Numbered from the stretch's first letter, positions 38,104 through 48,712 are shown. The stretch: 64,000 nt of DNA from Kingdonia uniflora (GCA_014058105.1 JACGCM010001798.1:1991001-2055000); one strand, 5' to 3'. Notes: generated by a model not told the origin, from the sequence alone. Program-made: numbers and translations.

Positions 38104-38476
38104 CCATGGACTCAGATCCTTTTTACGCTCTCTTAGAAGCTTTTCGTTTCGAGGCACATTGGTTACCATTTTGCAAGATATTCAACATGGAGCCTAGAGC
38201 GCCAAAAGTTTATTTTGCCGAGAAATCTGAACCCTGTAATGACCGTTAATGGCTAGCCATGAAGGTATGTGTTATTCAGCCTAAAAAAAATACACTAGTA
38301 CAAAATTACGTTATTCTTTGAATGTTCTTTTTCAGAAACTATATGAAGAAATGAAACAAAGGTTCGAAGCAGAAGTCAAACGTGGTACGATTTCTGAAGA
38401 ACTAAGGAAATCACATAAAAGATTCTCTGAATGGAGCTCCAGAGTTAGAAAAGGCGATCATCAAACAATTTTTCAG
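38104..38476 (+). pseudogene. Cellulose-synthase-like (CslE/G-type) exon fragments
   Basis: Two exons, about 38104-38264 and 38336-38476, with GT-AG edges. They read LLEAFRFEAHWLPFCKIFN, MEPRAPKVYFAEKSEP and KLYEEMKQRFEAEVKRG, then ELRKSHKRFSEWSSRV and DHQTIFQ, matching the plant-specific region between the first and second catalytic aspartates of CslE/CslG glycosyltransferases. TAA at about 38248 interrupts the first exon. Membrane segments and catalytic domain are absent. Confidence 0.65.
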
Positions 38477-38669
38477 GTACTTATTTTGTAATTCGAGTTA
38501 AAAGCTTAGAATTTGAGTTCATGGACTTAATTACCTATGTGGTATTTTATGGTTTTACTTGTTGTACTTGTTGTATCAATGGGATTTCAGGACATATTTG
38601 CTCTTATGTGGCTCTTATGTTGTACATATTCGAGCTTTGGCAGTGGTTGCTCTTATGTGGCTTATTTCG

Positions 38670-39051
38670 AATAAACCTCCTGGCCTAAATCAAACATTAT
38701 GGTCTGCCCCTCCGGCGACACCGCTGAGGGGTATATTAGAGTTAAGGTCCGGGAAGATGGGTATGTCAGCAATACCCTGTAAGGCGTGACACGGGGTTTA
38801 AGCTTATAGGAAACAAACATGGAGTAAACATAAGCCGCGGCCTCGGCGTTAGCCGATGAGCCAGCGACATGGGGTCTAAGGGTGAGGGTGTAGAGATGGT
38901 TTGAGATTGTGGTGTTATCAGTGAAGGATGTGTAGAGGTGGTAGTGATAGTTGGAGTTTGGAGAGTGTGTTATGGTGATGGTGGTGTAGATGATGATGAA
39001 GAAGAGAGAAGTGGCTATGATTAGAGTGGTTGTTTGGGTTTGTTTAGACAT
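38670..39051 (-). pseudogene. AMP1-like glutamate carboxypeptidase II, N-terminal fragment
   Basis: The minus-strand frame from ATG at 39051 reads MSKQTQTTTLIIA, a signal-anchor (LIIATSLFFIIIYTTITI), then NHLYTLTLRPHVAGSSANAE, YVYSMFVSYKLKP and VLLTYPSSRTLTL, to the edge of the retrocopy insert. The anchor plus RPHVAGS region is that of plant membrane carboxypeptidases of the AMP1/NAALADase-like family (shoot meristem, cytokinin-related in Arabidopsis). Only ~127 residues of ~700 remain and the catalytic domain is missing. It is the only captured gene on the minus strand. Confidence 0.7.
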
Positions 39052-39817
39052 GGGTGCTTGTTGGGGTTTGAAGGTTGGGCTCATGGAGTTTGGTAACTTT
39101 GGTGTAAGTTTTATTTTAAAAATTGGAGAAAACAAGAAGATAAAGCTTGGACATTTGAATATTTGATTAAATGTCTCTGAGAAATAAGACTTAGTTTTAG
39201 TCATACTAGCACTAGTGAACCCAAAGGGTGTCAATGGGTTCACTGGCTTTTTAACTTTGAGTCCCATGGGGATGGCGGTGCCGGTGGTGGTGGCAGTGGC
39301 GATGGGGTGATTACTAGGCGGGGTTTTTTTGTAGTACCAAACATTTAAATCGAACTTAATAATAGGTATTCGTTTTTTTTTTTTCAGTTTGAGGACTGGG
39401 CAATTTTGGATATTTGGGTACTCATTCATTGTGAATTTTGGGAAGTCTCTGAAATGTAGAGATCAAAATTGACTGCCTGGTGATGGACTGATGGGGGTGG
39501 AACATCGGGGGAAACCAGTAGAGTACGTTAGGATGATGGGTCACGGCACGAGTTTGTTTCTGTCTCTGGGACTCTATACTTCATTTCTACCTTAAATAAT
39601 GGTATCCGCCTGCTACTGGGCACTGGCCTGCCGCATCCTACCTGAGCTACCTCTGTTGCAATGCCTCATGTTCAAGTTGAGATCACAAAATGTCACGAGT
39701 AACAGATCACGCGTGAAACGTCTAGGGGTCGATCCTATACTAATAGTATGGGCATCATTTCATTGGCATTCGAGTACATTTTCACTGGGCCTATCTATGT
39801 ATGGGAAAACATCTTAG

Positions 39818-40684
39818 GTGAGGAGTGCCATGAGGCCAATGACATGTTCCAGTTCTCCTCTTGCCTTGCCGGCCTGGAAATTGTTCCATATGAGTATTTA
39901 CAGGGAGAAGGTAAATATACTACCATTAAAAGGTTTTATAACCATAGAAGGGGCAGGAGTTGATAAAACAATTGTACAATGGGGTGACACAGCTAAAACA
40001 TTTGGAGCTACAGGCCAACCAATTGGAACTTTCAATTCTGCAACTTTCGCTATTAATTCTGCTTATTTCATAGTAAAGAACATCACATTCAAGAATACAA
40101 CATATCTTCCAGTAAAAGGAGCTAGTGGAAAGCAAGCAGTGGCATTTAGGATATCAGGGGATACAGCAGCTTTCTTGGGTTGTAGAATTTTAGGTGCTCA
40201 GGATACACTGTATGATCATCTTGGAAGGCATTATTACAAAGATTGCTAGATTGAGGGCTCTGTGGATTTCATTTTTGGTAACGGGCTTTCACTTTTTGAG
40301 GGATGCCATGTACATGCAATTGCGCAGAACGCGGGGGCCCTAACAGCCCAAGGGAGGGAGAGTCTCTTAGATGACACAGGGTTTTCGTTTGTGAATTGTA
40401 AGGTGACAGGGTCTGGTGCTCTTTATCTTGGCAGAGCTTGGGGAACCTTTTCTAGAGTGATCTTTGCTTACACATATATGGATAACATTATCATTTCAAA
40501 AGGCTGGTATAATTGGGGTGATTCTAATAGAGAAGTGACTGTGTTTTATAGACAATACAAATGCACTGGTCCTGGAGCAAACTATGCTGGAAGAGTCTCA
40601 TGGGCAAGAGAACTAACTGATGAAGAAGCCATACCTTTTATTTCATTGAGCTTCATTAACGGATCAGAGTGGATTAAATTCTAA
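39818..40684 (+). pseudogene. Pectin methylesterase (pectinesterase) retrocopy
   Basis: The frame reads [57 protein letters not shown], a TAG at 40247-40249 where Tyr is expected, then [38 protein letters not shown] and [20 protein letters not shown], ending TAA at 40682-40684. Catalytic elements [13 protein letters not shown] and LGRAW are all present. No introns, although plant genes of this class have several, so this is a processed copy. The 5' end (signal peptide and first ~80 residues) is scrambled. A 3' UTR and poly(A) follow. Broken by at least one stop. Confidence 0.85.
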
Positions 40685-40816
40685 TTGGTTCACCTCATTA
40701 ACTAATCTTTGTAAAGTTTATGTTAATAAGATTTCTGATTTACGACGATCTTTTTCAAAAAAAAAAAAAAAAAGTGGCTTATTTCGCTAGTTTTCGTGCA
40801 TGTATTCCCTTCCCAG

Positions 40817-41020
40817 CAGAGGAAAGTAAAAGGAACTCAATGGAAATCAGGTCAGCAATATTTCTTTCCAGGCTCTTCTTATAACTTTTGTTTCAGTCAA
40901 TCTAGTTTCTAGTGTTTACTCCAAATGTTATGTAAGGCCAAGTCTTAAGTTTTTCATTTCAGGTTTTCACAAACTCCAGCTGACGTTCCTTTACAAATAA
41001 ACAACAAGGCCAACTCCAAC
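40817..41020 (+). other. Two unassigned exon-like pieces
   Basis: Between AG and GT, 40817-40850 reads AEESKRNSMEIR across the splice into about 40962-41021 (FSQTPADVPLQINNKANSNK). The frame stays open over both. I do not recognise the gene. It may belong to the same captured fragment as the Csl exons or to yet another gene. Confidence 0.3.
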
Positions 41021-41939
41021 AAGGTAAGTCTGGATTGTAGCTATGACTACTTTGAAAAGGGTTATGACTCATGAGACAATTGAACAATGATCCTTAATAT
41101 GTTCCTGTTAAAATAAATTTACCTGTTTCGGATGACTCCAAATTTTTTTCTTTCTTTCTTTTTTGTATTTTTTTTTGGGGAAATAGTAATTTATTGATGG
41201 ATCTTAAACAGTACAAGGGGAGGACATGCACCTGAGCCCCATGAAAAAGTCTTTTAACACTGGCCAACTGCATGAAATCAGTTTCAAGCGGCTGAGTTTT
41301 TTTTTTTTACATATGTTAGGTTCTATTTTGCAGTATTTCTCGGCTTTTGGGCTGCTTACTTTCTGTCTGTTTTGATTTGGTACATTTTTTTAATTATTAT
41401 TAATGTAGCCAGAGCAATTGAACAAGATATTTGAGCTATGTGGAGCTCCTAATGAGGAGAACTGGCCTGGGGTTTCCAGGATACCTTGGTATAATAATTT
41501 CAAGCCAACAAGGCCACTGAAAAGGCGTGTGTGGGAGTTTTTCAAACAGTGAGTAGTCCATTCCCTTCTTTCCCCCAAGCAATTGTTTGTGGGCACGGCT
41601 TTTGGACATGACATTGAATGGATACGTATTCTTTGTGCCTGGTTAGTTTGATGACCACTTATGTTTTGCATCACAGTTTTGACCGCCATGCTTTGGAGTT
41701 GTTGGATAAAATTCTGACCCTTGATCCATCTCAGGTATCTCATTTGTGAAATAGACATAGTTTCTTTATTATGTTTATAAGACTCAATGTGTTTGTTACG
41801 TTGATAGGATTAAATATCTTTGCGCCCTATTATTGGTGGTTTAATATACACTACTTCTAGTTTAGTATTTGTTGACTAAGCAGATTTCATAACATAGACT
41901 AGCAAAAACGAAAAAGAAAAAGATTTAAATGCATAACAC

Positions 41940-42387
41940 CTATGTAACATGGACACTCCATATTCCAAAAAATATCCGTGTCCAAACGTGTCGGACACTC
42001 GGACACACCGACAATCGTGTCGACACTCCAACGGACACTTCTTACTTAGATCATAACATTTTTGACATAGCTTTTAGAAAGTTTTCAATTCTTATACATG
42101 TTATTCAACCATACTAACTAGTATCATGGTTTTTTGTTTGTTATTAGTCGTAAATTAACCCATAAGTTAATATAACCCATAAGTGTTGGGACTTGTTTGT
42201 TATTAGTCGTAAAAATATGTCGTAAATTAACCCATAAGTGTGTTAGATAGGTTAAGTAACCAATAGAAAATAAGAAATAAATTTTTTACAGCCGTGTCCC
42301 CGTTTTTACATATTTTTGGGTCGCCGTGTCCGACACCCCGTACCCGTGTCCGACATCGACACCCGTATCCGTGTCATTGTTACCTAG
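41940..42387. mobile_element. hAT-type MITE, copy 1
   Basis: 448 bp with inverted ends CTATGTAACATGGACACTCC (left) and the complement of CTAGGTAACAATGACACGGA (right), flanked by the perfect 8-bp duplication CATAACAC (41932-41939, 42388-42395). The interior is rich in GTGTCCGACAC-type words near both ends. It is the same family as 60679-61074, in opposite orientation. Confidence 0.85.
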
Positions 42388-42395
42388 CATAACAC

Positions 42396-44235
42396 ACTCG
42401 TATCGGCCCTCTTTTTAATGAACAGCCATCCAATGGATACAAATAATTTAGAATTTTTGGTTTTGGGCCAAAACATATTGATGAGCTCTAGTTTCTCAAG
42501 TAACATATAATTAGTACGGGACAAATCAAGGACTTTAACCATATCAATCCTTGCACGTTCTTTCTGTTGTGGACATTACTGTGATAATGGATGTTAAGGA
42601 CACTTTATTGAATAGGTAGAGTTTGTTAATTGGTTGCTTATGCATGCATAAGCCTCATAGAGAGATATAGCGTCCAATTCAGATCCGTGCAATAAGCCAT
42701 GCATGCAGTCAACATTGGCCTTTAATAGGTATTTCAGTGGGGTTTTGTAGGCAAAAGCTCCATTCGATACTTCCCAACACACTCATATTTGGCTTCTTAT
42801 GCACTTGCGTTGTATATTAGGCCTAAGAATCTAATCCTCAGTTGAATATTTCAAGCCAATATTTCCAACTCTTAATGCAATTATATCTCCATGCGGAGTA
42901 TGTAAATAACAACACATTTTCTATGTTAATGTTACTTTAATTAAGGCTTTTGCATTAAAAAATAAAAGATGCTTTCAAAACCACATCGGAACATGAAATT
43001 TAAGCTAGGATTGGCTAAGAATCACAGCTGTGAATAATTTTTATATTGTTATCTTTATCAGATCACAAAAATTTGGCCATTTAATGGGAAATTATTTGAT
43101 ATCAAAGAAGCTAATTATTTATTAAATTAAATGTTAAATGAAAAAAATACTACCGGTCATGACGTCACCCTATGCATTGTAGAGTAATCCAGTGCATAGC
43201 CTAATCGAATATTCTTGCTGAGTTTTTATGGCATTCACATTCAACAAGGCTATGGCATTTCTCTTAGAGATGGAAGGATGAATCCTTGTCAGGAATGCAA
43301 CCATTCATGCTTCACTTTATCCTCTGACATCTTATTTGAATGAGTATGTAGTTCTTTGAAGGCAGGAATATGAGAAGGAATATAATAAAAAGAACCTGGT
43401 GAGTTGGAGACTGGCATATATTGTTATGCCTTAGAGGTCTTCTTTTTTGGAAACTATACTTGAATTCAACGCCGTAGTCACTTTAGCGTGATGCTAAGTT
43501 ACGACCGCCTCCAACCTTTCTGATTCTTTCTACTCCCAACTGAAACCTTTGTCTCCGAAGAATTACACTCTTATTCACCAATCGAGTCATGTACAGATAG
43601 AAAACCAAGCAATAATGGTTTCACGCTCAGGCCAACGTTTGTCCTTCAAATTCCTCGAGAATTGTGGATGATGCTGTAACAAAGGATCTAAGGTGCATTT
43701 TTGAATTGGCTTAACAGGGGATTATTGCAGGTTGGTGTCACTGGTATTCGATGTCTTCATCGATAAATTTAATTTCGTATATATAGCTTCTTTGTTTTTT
43801 AGTCATTTTCCATTAAAGGCCAGACACTACTTTTTGGATATTTCCTGGACAGATACTCAAACCAATAGGAGCAGCTAGGGTCAAATTCTTAATCTCAAGA
43901 GTTAATGTCATGTTAGAATTACTAAAACTATTTTATATTCTGCATTCATGTTTCTTTTAGGCATTAAAATCATAAAGTCATTCTCTACCCGTTCTTTTTT
44001 CATAATTTTATGCTTTTGTCCAAAAGTTCTAGTCTTCCAAGTTCCAAGTGAACATTATATTCACTTTATTCCCATGCAAGCTAGGTTGTTGCACTTTAAG
44101 ATATTCCTAGGATTTTCTGTCCTATATCATAGTTGTAATTTTATATTTTTGTAGTACTGGTATTCACTGGTTTCCCTGTTACTCTTTCTGCATAAATTTA
44201 TGTTTTCTTTTTTTGTTTTTGTGCCCTATCTTCAG
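42396..44235. other. Remainder of the CDKC fragment intron
   Basis: AT-rich non-coding sequence; a minus-strand frame at 42594-42782 and a plus-strand frame at 43948-44154 show no domain. Nothing else recognised. Confidence 0.4.
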
Positions 44236-44778
44236 AGAATATCTGCAAAGGACGCACTTGATGTAGAGTACTTCTGGGATGACCCCTTGCCTTGTGACCC
44301 CAAGAGGTATGATCTATACTATTAAATGGCTCTATGTATTCTTTTGAGTCCGGCTTATGGCATTTTTAACATGTAGGTTCAACTTTTGACCTTTTGTGAG
44401 AGATTAAGATGCAAAAATCTGGGCCCTAACCGTGGTAGTGTCATCGAGATGGACATTCATGACACATCTCATGATCTCAATGACAATCACTTGAGATTTG
44501 AATCTTGATCTCTTTTGAGATGTTTAAATCACTTTTTTTTCGATTTTTAACAATTGTTGATTCTACAATATAACTTTGCACCACAGCTTACCAAAATATG
44601 AATCGTCTCACGAGTTCCAGACAAAGAAAAAGAGTCAACAACAGCGTCAGCATGAAGAAATGGCAAAGAGGCAGAAACTACAACACCCTCCACAGCATGC
44701 ACGCTTTCCTCCTATACCCGCATGTTACAATGGTTGTTGTTGTAATGTGAATCAAGTGATATTTTTACCATTTGATAG

Positions 44779-45453
44779 GTGTTGAATCACTTAACATATG
44801 CATCTCCTATGTCCTACTTGAGAAGGTTAAACTCACCCATAGGCCGTGAAGGTAAAATCTCTTTTACTCACATGATATCTTGTTTCAGTAAGTTTTGTTT
44901 TGCACATTCACTGCCCTATTTTACTTTTTTTCTTTTTCCTCTTCGACTAGGGAAATTGGCAAAACCTCGTCAGCTGCATAATTCACAGTGGGGAATGATG
45001 TACCCTGCGGGGACACCAGAAGGACAAGTACTATTCTGCATAATATGTACATATGTGGTTACCTTTACTTTTTATATGTTTCTATTAACCTTTCTGCTCT
45101 CTTTGTTTCTTTTATAATGATAGGCTTGTGGATTGGTGAAGAACCTTGCTTTGATGGTCTATGTAACAGTAGGATCAGCAGCAAATCCAATTTTGGAATT
45201 CTTAGAAGAGTGGAGTACTGAAAATTTTGAGGTACTTTCTTCAAAGATATACGCATATTGATTTAATTATTTCTTGTTCTTTATTATATACTCTTTTTTA
45301 TTTTATTTTATCAACATTCTTTCTTTTTCCATCTAGAAAATTTCCCCTGCAGTTATTGATCAAGCGATCAAATTTTTTGTCAATGGTTGCTGGGTTGGCA
45401 TTCATCGCAGTCCTGATCTTTTGGTGAAGACCTTGAGGTAGCTGAGGCGACAG
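44779..45453 (+). pseudogene. NRPB2: RNA polymerase II second-largest subunit (NRPB2) fragment
   Basis: Exons 44779-44851, 44951-45027, 45124-45231 and 45337-45453, GT-AG edges with frame preserved. They read [20 protein letters not shown] then [55 protein letters not shown] and [20 protein letters not shown]. This is the fork-loop region of the RPB2 subunit, about 10 percent of the protein. TAG at 45439-45441 stands where Arg is expected. It ends ~180 bp before the right subterminal repeats of the CACTA-like element. Confidence 0.88.
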
Positions 45454-45619
45454 GTTTTATTCTCAATCCTTGGGAATTTTGGTCTATCACTTACCAACTA
45501 GACTAGTTTCATTTTTAAGAGGTTTATCTTATGTATGGTGTATTTGGAGAGGGCTATTTAAGAGGTTTTGAGTGAGTGTAATGATTGTACAAATGTGAAA
45601 TATATATATACATTTTTTT

Positions 45620-45999
45620 TTTTATAAAATGACTTTAGCCACGGCTAGTTTTGTAGTAAATAGCGAGTATTAGCCACAAATGAAACCATTGTAATTAACA
45701 TGCATTAGCCACAAATATTATGGTGGTGATTGACAGGCATTAGCCACGGGATATTATGTGAGAAATTTCGTAGGCAATGGAGCCATTTGCCACGGTTTAT
45801 AATGTATCCAATGTTCATTAATAGCCACGAAATAGCCACGGTACTACCTGTGGCTATATCTGATTCATTGGCCACGGTCAAGTTCGTGCTTGAGCATTAG
45901 TCACACTACCAGTTGACACGACCCTGGGCACGGGTGTACTCGTGGCGAATGGTATTAGCCACGGCCAGAGCAGTGGCCATTGACGCTTATTCTAGTAGT
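45620..45999. repeat. Right subterminal repeat region of the CACTA-like element
   Basis: At least nine copies of GCCAC(G/A) or its complement, often as TTAGCCACGG, in 380 bp (for example near 45637, 45672, 45707, 45745, 45788, 45832, 45860 and 45957). The terminal ATTCTAGTAGT follows. This spacing and orientation mix is the usual CACTA subterminal array. Confidence 0.75.
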
Positions 46000-46002
46000 T
46001 TC

Positions 46003-47040
46003 CAACATCTATCTGAAGTGTTTCCATTAGCCTTAAAACGACTACCGATAGTCCTCTTGAATGAAAATCTCTCTCCTTTGGACTCCCCTTTCTGATCAAA
46101 CTTTCAATTAGCCTTGTACCCCGACTTGTTCTTGTCGTCTTTCTTGTCGCTCTTCAAGTACTTGCCTTCAATGACAATTGTTTTAACGGTAGCGTCCTCG
46201 ATATTTTCTACATTGAAGAGCTTTAATTCTCTTCTAATGAACTTCGACAAATCCCCCGTATACTTCATGAACATCTCGTACTCATCCACGTCAATATCCA
46301 AAACCAACACTTGGTTATGAAACTCCATAGTGAATTGCTGTACAGATTGCCCAAACCTTTGGTGTAAATTGGCCATTTGTACCATCGCTCATGTTCATAC
46401 CCAATTGGATATAATTGCTTCCTCACCAAAACCTTAAATTCCTTCCAACTCAGACTTTCGACATCATGTCATTTCTGATAGGATTTCCACCACGTTAATG
46501 AGTGAAATTTCAAAGTAGTGAAACAAATTTTCTGAGCGTTAGAATATTCATCAACGAAAAAATTGGACTCTAACCTATCTAACCAATTATCCAAATTCTC
46601 GGCATCGACGGAACCATCGAATACCGGAATCTCAATCTTAAAGCCAATACGAAGATTACGCATAGGATTCAATGACTTACCAAAACCTGGGCGCTTCTTG
46701 ATAGATTCGGCATCACTAGAATCGCTATCTATCCCCGTATTATCGACGTCTCCATCCACCTCCATAACCCCTTTTCTCCTCGAGCGGCCTCGCCGTGTCG
46801 CCGAAGTGGAAGCCTTCGCGAGGTTCGTGAGACGCAACTGTTCTACCAACTCCCCTACAGTAAAAGTTAGGTCGAAAACTGTCGTTTCCAAAATTGTGAG
46901 TCGATCGTTGGCCTCGTCCATCTCCAAATCGTCATTCTTCTTCGAATTAGATTTGCGATGAATCGTCAGCGGACTCACTAGCTTCTCCTTCGTTTGCTTG
47001 AGACGGTCATGTGTAGAGACCATAAACCACAATCAACCCC
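46003..47040 (-). pseudogene. Gypsy gag remnant
   Basis: Two minus-strand frames (47032-46469, 46385-46104) separated by a break near 46440. They contain the gag domain IPVFDGSVDAENLDNWLDRL, LKFHSLTWWKSYQK and FHNQVLVLDIDVDEYE, and a Lys-rich end before the insertion site of the CACTA-like element at 46002. Gag forms the particle of the retroelement. The sequence continues at 22166 beyond the insertion. Confidence 0.85.
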
Positions 47041-47072
47041 CCGAAGATCAAAACTGGAAAACTGGTACCACT

Positions 47073-47628
47073 TAATCCACAATACGATAGAGAAGCTCTA
47101 GTTAGCTGAAAAATACGAAAAACACCAATTGATTGGGAAAAATAAAAACTTCAATTGCTTAAAAACGAAGTAATTACAATGAATCACTCCAAAACCCTAG
47201 ACATCTTCCTCAAAACTCTTTCTAGATCTAACATAACCCTAGAAAATAACCTAAGTTCTTTTAATATACTAGGGAGACCGAAATAATAAAAGAACGGATC
47301 TCGAGGCAAAACAACGCCTAAAAATCATAAACACCGCCAAAGTCGTTCGAACGAAATAAGGAGTTGTTCGAACGACTTTACGCCTTAACCCTAGAAAGTT
47401 GCCAACTCGTTCGAACAAAATCTCAACTCTTTCGAATAAAATATGGCTTTGGGCCAAATTTCCAGTGAGGTAAACTTTGGTCGTTCGAACGAAAATATAA
47501 GTCGTTCAAACGACTTTGGGTTCTTGGGCCAAATTCCAGAGATGTGGAATTTGGTCGTTCGAACGACTCTCAACCTCGTTCGAACGACTTTGGCTAATTT
47601 CCAAATTACCCTAGATCCACTTGGATCA
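47073..47628 (-). repeat. 5' LTR of the gypsy element
   Basis: 556 bp, close match to 18014-18579 with the same paired CGTTCGAACG palindromes (several mutated, e.g. GTTGTTCGAACGAC near 47363). Its minus-strand end is followed after two bases by the primer site TGGTACCAG. Confidence 0.85.
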
Positions 47629-47633
47629 CCCAC

Positions 47634-48346
47634 ACGTGGTTTCTTTAAACCAAATCCAGGCCCAGCTACAAGTCGTCCAAACTAGGCTCAAACCTAAGCC
47701 TAACATAGCCACGTCATCAGGTTATGCTTCAAGCCAACGATCCGGCCTGAGCCGCCCAAGCCGGAACCAGCCAATCCAAGCCATTCAAGTCAAGTCGAAC
47801 TAGCTCCAACTTAAGAATGGATCTTCAACAGTTCTGTTACCAATGGAGCTTCAGCAGTTCAAAATCAAACTAAGTCAAGCCAGTGCCAATAAAACAACTC
47901 CAGTAGTAGCTCTCAATCACTATGCCACACAACATTGGATTCAAGAGACATGTACGCAACACGAGATGCAAATAAACCTTATCCAATAGCTCCGTTCACA
48001 CATTTTAAGTCCGAGGTATCCCAATATTTGATCTATATGAGAGAGATGATGGCCCTAGGCGAAGAATTATTTTCGTATGTTAACCTATTTCGGGAAAGCT
48101 TTGTAGCAGGGTTCGAGGAGCGGACCACAATATTTTTCCAACTTTTAATTTTAGACGTCAATGGACGTAGGGATGTTGGTGACAACATCGCACCCCCGTA
48201 CATGGGTACGACCTCGGTTTACGGTAAATTTCGCAGTAGAATTCGAAGTTTGAAGACGGATATGCCATATCAGAAAGTTTTGAATTCCGTAATGTTTCAA
48301 AAACTTATCGATTTTATGATCGAAATCTTCCGCAGAGGGAGAAATT
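47634..48346 (+). other. Right interior of the outer LTR element
   Basis: Contains an open frame at 47935-48354 (139 codons from an ATG-like start) reading YPIAPFTHFKSEVSQYLIYM and FRSRIRSLKTDMPYQKV, with no domain I recognise. It may be a relict or chance frame of the non-autonomous element. It ends in the purine tract before the 3' LTR. Confidence 0.4.
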
Positions 48347-48712
48347 TGATGTGAATCGTCAGCTAATAATCGTTCTCACCGTCGACACATTATCTTTATT
48401 TTTGTTATTTTGATTCAAGCCTCCTATTGCTGGAGATGCTAAGTAGATTATAGGGACTTGCTTGTTTTACAAGTTAAAAATGAAGTTTTACAAGTAGAAT
48501 TCTATTAAGATTAGAATTAAGGAGTTTTAATTCTAATATACCTTGTGTTCTATAAAAGAAGGTCTAAGTTATTTGTTCTTCAGTAGTTAGTAGAGTTGTT
48601 TTGTTTATAAAAGAGTTGAGTTTTCCGCTGAATTAACCCTAGTCGAGATCTAGTTCAAACTTAGTGTTACATCAAATACGAATTAAGCTTCCGTGCTCGT
48701 ATATTTACATTA
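48347..48712 (+). repeat. 3' LTR of the outer element
   Basis: 366 bp matching 17318-17707; ends ATTTACATTA followed by the target duplication ACTTA at 48713-48717. Confidence 0.85.

Larger units (their letters stand above)
38670..40773 (+). mobile_element. Poly(A)-tailed retrocopy insert: antisense AMP1-type exon joined to pectin methylesterase
   Basis: GTGGCTTATTTCG (13 bp) lies at 38657-38669 and again at 40774-40786, directly after a run of about 17 A at 40757-40773. A 13-bp target duplication plus terminal poly(A) is the signature of LINE-mediated insertion of a processed transcript. The 2.1-kb insert contains 382 bp of AMP1-type carboxypeptidase exon 1 in antisense, its upstream region, then an intronless pectin methylesterase with 3' UTR and tail. 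It interrupts the non-coding sequence behind the Csl fragment. Confidence 0.8.
41409..44720 (+). pseudogene. CDKC: Cyclin-dependent kinase C (CDKC), C-terminal exons
   Basis: Exons 41409-41548, 41677-41734, 44236-44306 and 44587 to about 44720, all with GT-AG edges and matching phases. They read EQLNKIFELCGAPNEENWPG, FDRHALELLDKILTLDPSQ, RISAKDALDVEYFWDDPLPC and LPKYESSHEFQTKKKSQQQ, then QKLQHPPQ. This is the end of the kinase domain and start of the basic/Gln tail of CDKC, the plant CDK9-type kinase of RNA polymerase II. The ATP-binding and catalytic lobes are missing. The long third intron holds a hAT MITE. Confidence 0.85.
22170..45999. mobile_element. Large (23.8 kb) CACTA-like transposon carrying many host gene fragments
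   Basis: The left end reads ACTACTAGAAAAT and the right end is its complement ATTCTAGTAGT, the CACTA/En-Spm terminal style without the first C. TTC flanks both ends (22167-22169, 46000-46002), a 3-bp target duplication. The gypsy frame is interrupted inside a codon and would be continuous without the element and one TTC. Subterminal regions are dense in GCCACGG / TTAGCCAC words in both orientations (22190-22290; 45635-45985), as expected of transposase-binding repeats. No CACTA transposase is readable, so it is non-autonomous. Between the ends lie fragments of about a dozen cellular genes, listed separately. Confidence 0.85.
18014..47628 (-). mobile_element. Ty3/gypsy LTR retrotransposon (minus orientation), interrupted by the CACTA-like element
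   Basis: LTRs at 18014-18579 and 47073-47628 are flanked by CCCAC (18009-18013 and 47629-47633), a perfect 5-bp target duplication inside the outer element. Read on the minus strand: 5' LTR, primer site TGGTACCAG at about 47070, gag (47040-46003), then beyond the CACTA-like insertion protease, reverse transcriptase and integrase remnants (22166-18600), a purine tract (complement of CCCCCCTTT, 18585-18593) and the 3' LTR. The gag-PR-RT-IN order identifies Ty3/gypsy. Without the CACTA-like element it would be about 5.8 kb. Many stops and frameshifts; the protease aspartate is followed by Leu-Ser rather than Thr/Ser-Gly. Dead copy. Confidence 0.9.
17318..48712 (+). mobile_element. Outer non-autonomous LTR retroelement, now split by nested insertions
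   Basis: Two similar direct repeats, 17318-17707 and 48347-48712, both start TGATGTGAATCGTC and end in CACTA or CATTA. ACTTA precedes the first (17313-17317) and follows the second (48713-48717): a perfect 5-bp target duplication. A primer site TTGGCATCAGAGC (initiator-Met-tRNA type) starts at 17709, and a purine tract AGAGGGAGAAAT ends at 48346. Removing the nested gypsy element leaves an element of only ~1.8 kb with ~1 kb of interior and no polymerase genes, so it needed another element's proteins. Confidence 0.85.

Noticed and set aside
41140..41310. SINE or processed insert bounded by T runs before the CDKC fragment
   Set aside because: Poly-T at both sides but no pol III boxes and no target duplication.
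18600..47040. Endogenous pararetrovirus
   Set aside because: LTRs, primer binding site, integrase and a 5-bp target duplication show an ordinary gypsy retrotransposon; no movement-protein-like frame seen.
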